Source: Sphingomonas rubra
GTDB lineage: Bacteria; Pseudomonadota; Alphaproteobacteria; Sphingomonadales; Sphingomonadaceae
Assembly (NCBI RefSeq): GCF_900115745.1
Contig: NZ_FOXP01000003.1
Coordinates: 243,335 to 307,334, forward strand
Direction of reading: 5' to 3'
Length of the DNA stretch: 64,000 nt
Part shown: positions 57,469 to 64,000 of the stretch, piece by piece
Position numbering within the stretch: position 1 is the stretch's first letter
Layout: each line of letters opens with the position of its first letter
Translations under genes and position numbers: made by a program
Notes under the pieces: generated by a model
Database searches by the model: none
Told to the model about the DNA's origin: nothing
What the model saw: the letters and a program-made list of their open reading frames with translations, nothing else

Positions 57469-60036
57469 ATGCGGAAGCGGATCCTTGCCCTGTTTGCAGC
57501 GTCGTGCTCGACGGCGGCGCTCGCAGGGCCGCAAGGCTGGACGATCAGCGAGGCGTCTGGTTCCGTGCAGGTGTCACGCGGCGGGCTGACCACGGTCGCG
57601 GCGCGGGGCGGGGCGATCGCGCCGGGCGAAACCGTGACCACGGGCAAGGGCGGGCGCGCCGTGCTGGTCCGCGGCACCGAGTTCATGATGGTCGCGCCCA
57701 ATTCGCGCCTTCGCCTGCCCGCCGCCGCCGAGGCATCGAGCGGGATAACGCGGATCGTCGAGGAGTTCGGCAACGTCGTCTTCATGATCAAAAAGAAGAT
57801 GACGCCGCATTTCGAGGTGCAGACGCCGTACCTCGCCGCAGTGGTGAAGGGCACGACCTTCAGCGTCAACGTCGCCGAGCGCGGCACCTCGCTCCAGGTT
57901 CTCGAGGGCGCGGTCGAGGTGGCGACCGTCGACGGCGGCGCGCGCGACCTGATTACGCCGGGCGCGATCGCACTCGTCTCGGCGGGTAATCGCGCGCGGA
58001 TGGAGGTCGAGCGCGACGGTGTCCGCAAGATCATCACCTCTCCCAACGCGCCCGCGGAGCCGGCGGTGGAGGCCGCGCCGGCAGCGACGGTGGCGGCGAC
58101 GACGCCCGCCGATCCGCAAACCTCCGAGGTCGCGTCGGCCGAGACGGGGACGGCACCCGCCCCCGTCGTCGTCGCCGCGCTGGCCGAGCCGGTCTACGCT
58201 TCGCCCGCGCTGCTCCAGGACACGACGGGCGGGATGGTCCAGGGAACGATCGGCGGGAGTGCCGCCGGCGTGGCGCTCGCCAGTGTAGCGGCGGCGACGC
58301 GCAACGCGACCGAGGCGTCGGTCACCACGGTCAAGATCGTCGAAGCCGCCGCCGACGTGACGGCAGCGCGCGCGGACCAGGCGTCGACCGCAGCGGAGGC
58401 CGAGAAGACCGCTGCCGCCGCCGCCACCGCCGCGCAGGCCAAGGCGGAGGCGGACGCCGCCGCCGCCGTGGCCGCCGCGGCCGCTGCCAAGTCGGCCGAG
58501 GATGCCGCGCGGGCGCAGGCCGAGCAGGAACAGGCCGCCGCCGCGCGCGCCACGACGGCCGCCAACGCCGAGACTGCGGCCAAGGCCGCCGCGGCGGCCG
58601 CCGACGCTGCCGCGCGCGCGGATGCCGATCGTGCGGCGAAGGATGCCGCGCAGGCCAAGGCGCAGGCGGACGCCGCCGCTGCGGCGCAGCTCGCCGACGC
58701 CGCGCGCCAGGCGGCCGCCGATCGTAGCGCCGAGGAGGCGGCGACCGCGGCGGCGGCGATGGCGGCCAAGGCGCAGGAGGATGCGCGTCGCGCCGCCGAC
58801 GCCGCCGCTGCCGCCGAGGCGACGCGGCTCCAGCAGGACGCGCAGAAGGTCGCCGCGCAGGCGGCCGCCGACGCCGCGGCACGTGCCGCGGCTCAGGCCG
58901 CCGCGCAGGCCGCCGCCGCCAACGATGCCGCCGCGCACGCGGCGGCGGAGCAGGCCGCGCGCGCCGCCGCCGCTGCCGCCGACGAGGTCGCCAAGGCGAA
59001 CCGCGCCGCCGAGCAGGCTGCCGTCGACAAGGCGATGCGCGACGCCGACAAGCTCGCGGCCGACCGCGCTGCCCAGGCGAGCAAGGATGCCGAGCGCGCC
59101 GCGCGCGACACCGCCGACAAGGTCGCCGCCGACGCGGCCAAGCAGGCGGACAAGGCCGCCAAGGACGCCGACAAGGCGGCCAAGGACGCCGACAAAGCCG
59201 CGCGGGACGCGGCCGAGGCGGCGACGGAGAAGGCTGCGCGCGACGCCGCCAAGGCCGCGTCGGATCACGAGGCCGAGAAGGCTGCCAAGGAGGCGCAGAA
59301 GGCAGCCGATGCGGCCGCCCGAGCCGGCAACGACAAGGCCGCCAAGGAGGCGGAGAAAGCCGCCAAGGAGGCCGAGAAGGAAGCCGCCAAGGCGGCGGTC
59401 GAAGCGGCGAAAGCCCAGGAGCAGGTCGCCAAAGACGCTCAGAAGGCCGCCGACGATGCTGCCAAGGCTTCAGCGAAGTCCGCGGACGACCTGCTCAAGA
59501 AGGTCGGAACGACGATCGGTACCGGTGTCGGCGGGCTGCTAGGCGGCGGCAAGGCCGCCAGCGATGCCGCCGACGAGGTCGCCAAAGCGAACCGCGCCGC
59601 CGAGCAGGCCGCCGCTGACAAGGCGATGCGGGACGCCGACAAGCTTGCAGCCGACCGCGCTGTTCAGGCGACCAAGGATGCCGAGCGAGCCGCACGCGAT
59701 GCTGCGGACAAAGCCGCGCGCGACGCGGCCCAGGCGGCGACGGAGAAGGCCGCGCGCGACGCTGCCAAGGCCGCGTCGGATCACGAGGCCGAAAAGGCTG
59801 CCAAGGAGGCGGAGAAAGCCGCCAAGGAGGCCGAGAAGGAAGCCGCCAAGGCGGCGGCTGACGCCGCTAAGGCGCAGGAGCAGGCCGCCAAAGACGCTCA
59901 GAAAGCCGCTGACGATGCCGCCAAGGCTTCGGCGAAGTCCGCGGACGACCTGCTCAAGAAGGTCGGAACGACGATCGGCGCCGTCGGTGCCGGTGTCGGC
60001 AACCTCGTCGGCGGGCTGCTAGGCGGCGGCAAGTAG
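57469..60036 (+). CDS. FecR-domain protein with very long Ala-rich coiled-coil tail
   Basis: The 855-aa protein has a signal peptide (about 1-20) and a FecR domain (about 25-170: GSVQVSRGG, FEVQTPYLAAVVKGTTFSVNV). A Pro/Ala linker follows, then roughly 580 residues of Ala/Lys/Asp/Glu heptad-like sequence that should be a long helix. A near-repeat of about 190 and 155 residues (from residues 504 and 701) ends twice in KSADDLLKKVGTTIG plus a glycine-zipper tail (GGLLGGGK). FecR domains often anchor or display proteins in the periplasm. The opposite strand's Gly/Arg-rich open frames here are shadows. GTG 57466 is an alternative start. A structural or surface role with the divergent TpsB is possible but unproven. 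Confidence 0.85.
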   Translation: MRKRILALFAASCSTAALAGPQGWTISEASGSVQVSRGGLTTVAARGGAIAPGETVTTGKGGRAVLVRGTEFMMVAPNSRLRLPAAAEASSGITRIVEEFGNVVFMIKKKMTPHFEVQTPYLAAVVKGTTFSVNVAERGTSLQVLEGAVEVATVDGGARDLITPGAIALVSAGNRARMEVERDGVRKIITSPNAPAEPAVEAAPAATVAATTPADPQTSEVASAETGTAPAPVVVAALAEPVYASPALLQDTTGGMVQGTIGGSAAGVALASVAAATRNATEASVTTVKIVEAAADVTAARADQASTAAEAEKTAAAAATAAQAKAEADAAAAVAAAAAAKSAEDAARAQAEQEQAAAARATTAANAETAAKAAAAAADAAARADADRAAKDAAQAKAQADAAAAAQLADAARQAAADRSAEEAATAAAAMAAKAQEDARRAADAAAAAEATRLQQDAQKVAAQAAADAAARAAAQAAAQAAAANDAAAHAAAEQAARAAAAAADEVAKANRAAEQAAVDKAMRDADKLAADRAAQASKDAERAARDTADKVAADAAKQADKAAKDADKAAKDADKAARDAAEAATEKAARDAAKAASDHEAEKAAKEAQKAADAAARAGNDKAAKEAEKAAKEAEKEAAKAAVEAAKAQEQVAKDAQKAADDAAKASAKSADDLLKKVGTTIGTGVGGLLGGGKAASDAADEVAKANRAAEQAAADKAMRDADKLAADRAVQATKDAERAARDAADKAARDAAQAATEKAARDAAKAASDHEAEKAAKEAEKAAKEAEKEAAKAAADAAKAQEQAAKDAQKAADDAAKASAKSADDLLKKVGTTIGAVGAGVGNLVGGLLGGGK
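58978..60033 (+). repeat. Two-copy internal repeat of the FecR-domain protein
   Basis: Copy A is 58978-59559 and copy B 59569-60033. Both begin GCCGACGAGGTCGCCAA and end with CTGCTCAAGAAGGTCGGAAC followed by a glycine-rich tail. Long stretches differ only at third positions, so the duplication is fairly recent. Copy B lacks an internal segment of about 120 bases but has a longer glycine tail. Confidence 0.8.
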
Positions 60037-60165
60037 GTCGCGTCTGCATCCAGCGTAACGAGATCACGGCGCCTGCGAGAGGGGCGATGCCCGTGACGGC
60101 GGGGATCATCTTGTCGTAGCGTAGCGATGCGGCGGAAGCGCTTGTGCGTCATCGCCTCGTGCGGG
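60037..60165 (-). pseudogene. Possible transposase C-terminal remnant
   Basis: On the minus strand HKRFRRIAT is followed, after an apparent two-base deletion, by YDKMIPAVTGIAPLAGAVIS and LRWMQTR. The FRRIATRYDK pattern near the C-terminus is typical of IS5-group transposases. No ends or further transposase sequence are visible. This is a weak call on a short fragment. Confidence 0.35.
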
Positions 60166-60365
60166 GTGGTACTACGCCGGAGCTTGGGGTCGCCTTCATG
60201 CCATCTACTCGGCACAGCGAAATTACTTGTCGATCTGCTCCTATCATGTGCAGCCTGCCCGCGTCGCGCTGGCGGCTGTTGGAGCGATGGCGCATTTGGC
60301 AAGCAGCGCCGCCTCCCTCAGCTGCCTCAGGACGACGCGCGGGTCTGGGGTTGAAGGAGGCGGGT

Positions 60366-61277
60366 ATGAAGAAGGCATCGCTGTCGGCGCTGATCTTTGC
60401 TGGAGCAGGAGCGGCTTTGGCCGCGACGCTCGGCCTGTCCGGCGGCCTGTCCAGCGGCCTGAGCGTGGACGTGAACGCCCCGCCGATCGCGGTCGTAAGC
60501 GGCGCCGTGTACGTGTCCGGCGTCCCGCCCGTCGCGGCTGCCAGCATGCCGACGGCGTCCGGATGTACCTCGCCAACGTCCTCAAGCGGCGCGATCAATC
60601 CCGCCCCCGGCGCGGCCGGGTGTGGCCTGCCGAGCCATACCACGTTGCAGGATCGCCTATGGTTCGGCACCTACTGGCAGCTGCTGCGGACGCCCATCAT
60701 GCTTGGCGGCGGCTATACCAACGCGCGGATCGATCGCACGAACGATGGCGACTTCTTCGCTGGCATCGTCGACAAGGTGGACGCGAACGGCAGGGTCACC
60801 GACGTCATCCTGGCTTTCGCGGGAGCGCAGGGCATCGACGCCGTCCAGGGTGAATCGATCCTCGCCGGCATTCCGCTGGACGAGGCCGCCCGGGCGACCC
60901 GCCTCTACGAGCAATTGCTGAACGACACCCGCTACGCCAACGCGCGCATCCATGTGACCGGACACTCGCTAGGAACGGGCTACACACAGTACGTCCTCGC
61001 TTATGCCCTGGCGACGCACGGCGCGATTGCGACCGACGCGCGGGCCGACTTTCTCGGCTTTGGCGCGCCCAACTGGCTGGCGTCCGCCGCGGCGCATTTC
61101 GGCGTTGATCCGGTACAGGCCGCCACGCGCATGGTGGATTTTACCGCCGCCAACGACCCGGTTCTTCTGAACGGCGTCGTGCGGATCGGCATCAATAACT
61201 ACCTCCCGGGGTGCTGTCAGTCTAACGCGAACCGCTCTCCACATGATGCACTTGGGTCTTTGAGGGCAGTGGCCTAG
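60366..61277 (+). pseudogene. Secreted class 3-type lipase, 3' end cut by an IS6 element
   Basis: ATG 60366 follows GAAGGAGG. The first 281 residues are native: a signal peptide, a Gly/Pro/Ser-rich linker and a lipase-like alpha/beta-hydrolase region with the nucleophile elbow GHSLG (Ser201) and LGFGAPNWLAS. From 61209 the frame runs into the IS element and ends after 22 foreign residues. The Asp in FTAANDPVLL is kept but the C-terminal catalytic His expected in this family is missing, so the product is probably inactive. Confidence 0.75.
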
Positions 61278-62050
61278 CTGGCGAGCACCTGCCACTCCGC
61301 CAGCGCGGCGGAGCGTCGTTCCCGGTAGGTTTGTCGATCGGTGAGGTGGCGCTCCAGGCTGAAGTGGTTGTGGACGTTGGCGTGGACGGAGGCGAACTTT
61401 TGTAGCGTCTTCATCTGCCTGAACCGGAGCATCGCCCGTTCTCGTCGTCGGAACGGCAGGTGGCTGTTCTCCACCCGGTTGTTCGCCCAGCGGCCGACCT
61501 CCTGCTTTTCGGCGTTGCCGAGATCGTTCATCGCAGCACGGTAGCTGCGGAGACCGTCAGTCGTGATTGCCTCTGGTGAGCCGTGGCGCTTCAGCGCCTT
61601 CTTCATGAACCGGAGTGCTGCGCCCTTGTCGCGCGTGCTGGTGACGTAGCTCTCGAGCACCTCGCCTTCGTGATCCACCGCTCGCCACAGGTAGACCATG
61701 TCGCCGTTCAGCTTCACGTACATTTCGTCCAGATGCCATCGCCAGTGGCGAAAGCCGCGCATGCGGCTTACCCGTCTGCTGCGTACCTCGCCTGCGAACA
61801 TCGGCCCGAACCTGTTCCACCAGAGCCGCACCGTCTCGTGACAGATGTCGATGCCACGCTCGAACAGCAGGTCTTCAACGTTCCGCAGCGACAGCGGGAA
61901 GCGTACGTACATGAGCACCACCAGCCGGATCACCTCAGGCGACGAGTTGAAGCGGCGAAAAGGGGAGGGTGGTTTGGCTCTAGATTTGCGGGGCACGCAG
62001 GGATCGTATCAATCCCGTTACGCCACTGTCACGTTAGTCTGACAGCGCCC
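61209..62050 (-). mobile_element. IS6-family insertion sequence, 842 bp
   Basis: Imperfect terminal inverted repeats GGGTGCTGTCAGTCTAACG (from 61209) and GGGCGCTGTCAGACTAACG (from 62050, minus strand) bound a single transposase gene. Eight-base flanks (ACCTCCCG left, GACAGTGG right) do not match, so there is no target duplication. With truncated genes on both sides this points to an IS-mediated deletion or recombination rather than a simple insertion. Confidence 0.88.
61274..61996 (-). CDS. IS6-family transposase
   Basis: The 240-aa DDE transposase is of normal family length. The catalytic residues are seen in WHLDEMYVKLNG (Asp), EAITTDGLRSYRAAM (Asp) and WANNRVENSHLPFRRRERAM (Glu), with an N-terminal helix-turn-helix region (LSLRNVEDLLFERGIDICHETVRLW) before the core. 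It appears intact. IS6-family enzymes move by replicative transposition and often cause adjacent deletions. Confidence 0.95.
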   Translation of the reverse strand: MPRKSRAKPPSPFRRFNSSPEVIRLVVLMYVRFPLSLRNVEDLLFERGIDICHETVRLWWNRFGPMFAGEVRSRRVSRMRGFRHWRWHLDEMYVKLNGDMVYLWRAVDHEGEVLESYVTSTRDKGAALRFMKKALKRHGSPEAITTDGLRSYRAAMNDLGNAEKQEVGRWANNRVENSHLPFRRRERAMLRFRQMKTLQKFASVHANVHNHFSLERHLTDRQTYRERRSAALAEWQVLAS

Positions 62051-63655
62051 GACAGTGGTCTCGGCACTGGCGTCGAGGTGCTCCATCGCGACGAACTGGA
62101 TACCGTGCAGCGCCGTCTGCAGGACGTAAAAGGCACGACGGTGCTCATCTACGAGCAGACTTGTGCCGCGGAGAAGCGTCGGCGGCGCAAACGCGGCAAG
62201 TTTCCAGACCCGGCCAAACGGATGTTCATCAATCCCGACGTTTGTGAGGGCTGCGGCGACTGCTCGGTCAAGTCGAACTGCGTCAGCGTATGGCCGCTCG
62301 AGACCGAGATGGGTCGCAAGCGCCAGATCGACCAGTCGAACTGCAACAAGGACTTCAGCTGCGTGAAGGGGTTCTGCCCCAGCTTTGTCACCGTTCTCGA
62401 CGCAGAGCCGCGCAAGCCGAGGAAGTCGGCCCTGGCGAGCGAGGGAAATCTGGTGCTCCCCGATCCGGAGGTCGCTCGGTTCGATGGCGAGTACAATCTC
62501 ATGGTCTCTGGTATTGGCGGCACCGGCGTGGTGACGATTGGCGCGCTGCTCGCGATGGCGGCGCACCTGGAAGGCAAGGCGTGCTCGGTCTTCGACATGA
62601 CCGGCCTCAGCCAGAAGAATGGTGCCGTCTTCAGCCACGTGCGCATCGCCAACGAGACAGGCGCGCTCGGCGCGCAGAAGCTGGGTGTCGGTGACGCCGA
62701 CGTGGCGCTCGCCTTTGATGCGGTCGCGGCTCTGGCAAAGGAGCCGGGCATCACCTTTGACCCCGCTAGGACGCGGTCGGTCGTGAACGGCCGCATCACT
62801 CCCACGCCAGCGTTTCAGCGCAATCCTGACCTGAACATCGACAAGCGGCTGCTGCTCAAACGCATCGCCGACCAGTCGCGGGAGGTGCATGCGGTGGATG
62901 CGACGGGCTTAGGCCTCGCGCTTCTTGGTGACACGATCGCGGCCAACCTGTTCATGCTTGGCTACGCGAGCCAGCTGGGACTGCTGCCGGTATCGGCCGC
63001 GGCTATTGAGCGAGCAGTCGAACTCAACGCGGTCTCGGTGCCGTTCAACAAGGCGGCGTTCGCCCTTGGCCGCCTGCAGGTAGTCGATCCCGGCAAGGTA
63101 GAGGCGGCGGCGGTGACGACGCGTCCGCCAGAGTTCAAGCCGCTCACCGAACTAAGCGACATCGTGGCGCATCGTACCGCTTTGCTGACCAAGTATCAGA
63201 ATGCGGCGTACGCCGAACGCTACCGTCGGCTCGTCGATGAGGTAAGTGCCGTGGAGGCCCGGGTGACGCCCGGCGAAACGGGGCTCTCCGTCATGGTGGC
63301 GCGCAACCTCGCCAAGCTGATGGCCTATAAGGACGAGTACGAGGTCGCCCGCCTTCACTCGGACCCGGCGATGCGGGCGCAGCTCGCCGCCACCTTCGAG
63401 GACGGCGCCAAGATCCGGTACAACCTGGCGCCGCCGCTCTTCTCCCGCCGCGATCCGGCGACGGGCCATCTCCTGAAGCGGGAGTTCGGCTCCTGGATGG
63501 GATCCGTGTTCCAGGTGCTGGCGCGCATGAAGGGGCTGCGAGGAACCGCGCTTGATCCATTCGGCCGAACGGCTGAGCGGCGGATGGAACGTGGCCTCAT
63601 CGACCACTACGAAGAGCAGATGCGTATGGTCTGCGCGACGCTCACGCCGGCGAAC
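62051..63655 (+). pseudogene. Indolepyruvate (2-oxoacid) ferredoxin oxidoreductase, truncated at both ends
   Basis: The open frame in this stretch encodes about 535 residues of a fused Ior-type enzyme. It has the end of the TPP domain (DSGLGTGVEVLHRDELD), the Cys-rich iron-sulfur part (NPDVCEGCGDCSVKSNC, NCNKDFSCVKGFCPSF) and the gamma domain (GIGGTGVVTIGALLAMAAHL). The normal protein is about 1150 residues. The N-terminal half is missing at the IS6 end and the last part is cut by the IS21 end, so it is not functional. The enzyme family oxidises aryl pyruvates from aromatic amino acid breakdown. Confidence 0.9.
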
Positions 63656-63660
63656 TGTCA

Positions 63661-63708
63661 ATCGGCGTCCAAAAAGGACCCCCTATCGGCGTCCAAAAGG
63701 GACCCCCT
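63661..63708. repeat. Two 24-bp direct repeats at the IS21 terminus
   Basis: Copies at 63661-63684 and 63685-63708 differ by one base (ATCGGCGTCCAAAAAGGACC and ATCGGCGTCCAAAAGGGACC, each followed by CCCT). They are probably transposase-binding sites. Confidence 0.85.
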
Positions 63709-63829
63709 TCGTCGAGCGGTGTGACGGGTATGGCGCGCCCGCCGTTCGCGCTGGTTGCGACGTAGGGCGGGCGTAGCCCGACCGGAGGCGCAACCAGCGC
63801 GAAGCGTCTTCTGCCGGTGGCCCCGGGCG

Positions 63830-64000
63830 TCAGCTGCGATGCTTGAAGCGCCAGCTGTCGTTGCCGGTCTCGACGATGTCGCAATGGTGTGTGATGCGGT
63901 CGAGCAGCGCGGTGGTCATCTTGGGGTCGCCGAAGACGGTGGGCCACTCGCCAAAGGCCAGGTTCGTCGTGACGATGACAGAGGTGCGTTCGTAGAGCTT
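63830..64000 (-). CDS. istB: IstB-like ATP-binding protein, C-terminal part
   Basis: The minus-strand frame reads [20 protein letters not shown], then [20 protein letters not shown] and [16 protein letters not shown] before a TGA at 63830-63832. SVIVTTN (the sensor-1-type strand) and [15 protein letters not shown] are hallmarks of the IstB/DnaC-like AAA+ ATPase that helps the IS21 transposase choose targets. The N-terminal part with the Walker motifs lies beyond the window. Confidence 0.92.
   Translation of the reverse strand, partial: KLYERTSVIVTTNLAFGEWPTVFGDPKMTTALLDRITHHCDIVETGNDSWRFKHRS

Larger units (their letters stand above)
63656..64000 (-). mobile_element. IS21-family element, one end (continues beyond window)
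   Basis: The end begins TGTCAATCGGCGTCC at 63656, followed by two 24-bp direct repeats, as is usual for IS21 termini. An istB-type gene read toward this end follows. istA and the other end lie outside the window. The element interrupts the ferredoxin oxidoreductase gene. Confidence 0.85.

Noticed and set aside
57574..59268. Minus-strand Gly/Arg/Leu-rich open frame opposite the FecR-domain gene
   Set aside because: It mirrors the Ala-rich codon repeats; apparent glycine-rich repeats are an artefact of GCC/GCG codons on the other strand.
58978..60033. Regular repeats that could be mistaken for a CRISPR array
   Set aside because: The units lie within a coding frame, vary in length and have no constant spacers.
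61201..62058. Eight-base target duplication for the IS6 element
   Set aside because: Flanks ACCTCCCG and GACAGTGG do not match.

Overview
The window looks like chromosomal DNA of a Sphingomonas-like alphaproteobacterium (inference). The grounds are very high GC, many TonB-dependent receptors (TBDTs) next to glycoside hydrolases, EcfG-type promoter sequences, and protein styles typical of sphingomonads (UPF0149/SEC-C, DUF533, a FecR/TpsB/CHASE2-EAL group). No rRNA, tRNA, CRISPR array or prophage was seen.

Layout. 1-6.6 kb: the end of a TBDT, a secreted (alpha/alpha)6-type glycosidase-like protein and a GH3 beta-glucosidase. 6.7-13.3 kb: small conserved proteins, an SDR, a SplB-like radical SAM protein, a methyltransferase, a YecA/SEC-C protein and a CBS protein. 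13.3-18.2 kb: a translationally coupled hybrid histidine kinase, response regulator and DUF533 protein, divergent from an SLC13-type anion transporter with a candidate EcfG promoter. 18.2-44.3 kb: a large catabolic region (below). 44.5-53.2 kb: a TetR-linked group of SDR, MFS transporter, carboxylesterase, acyl-CoA synthetase and TBDT, probably for an ester whose acid part is activated to a CoA thioester. 53.3-60 kb: a CHASE2-EAL phosphodiesterase and a TpsB outer-membrane transporter, divergent from a very long Ala-rich FecR-domain protein. 60-64 kb: a rearranged junction with an IS6-family element, a truncated lipase, a truncated indolepyruvate ferredoxin oxidoreductase and the end of an IS21-family element.

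The most interesting part is 18.2-44.3 kb. It holds a 4-hydroxyproline catabolic set (epimerase, FAD-dependent D-amino-acid dehydrogenase, DapA-family deaminase/dehydratase, Ldh2-type imine reductase, amino-acid permease, GntR regulator). It also holds proline-directed peptidases (M24 Xaa-Pro aminopeptidase, S9B DPP-IV-like peptidase, DUF885 metallopeptidase) and glycosidases (a DUF1680/GH127-type beta-L-arabinofuranosidase, a GH2 beta-galactosidase and two uncharacterised glycosidase-like proteins), with its own TBDT. A perfect 18-bp palindrome between the divergent hydroxyproline genes recurs in close form before the arabinofuranosidase and in degenerate tandem form before the TBDT, which suggests one regulon. 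I infer a utilisation locus for hydroxyproline-rich plant glycoproteins (extensin or arabinogalactan-protein type): import, removal of arabinose and galactose, peptide cleavage at proline/hydroxyproline, and hydroxyproline breakdown to 2-oxoglutarate semialdehyde. The semialdehyde dehydrogenase and arabinose catabolic genes are not in this window.
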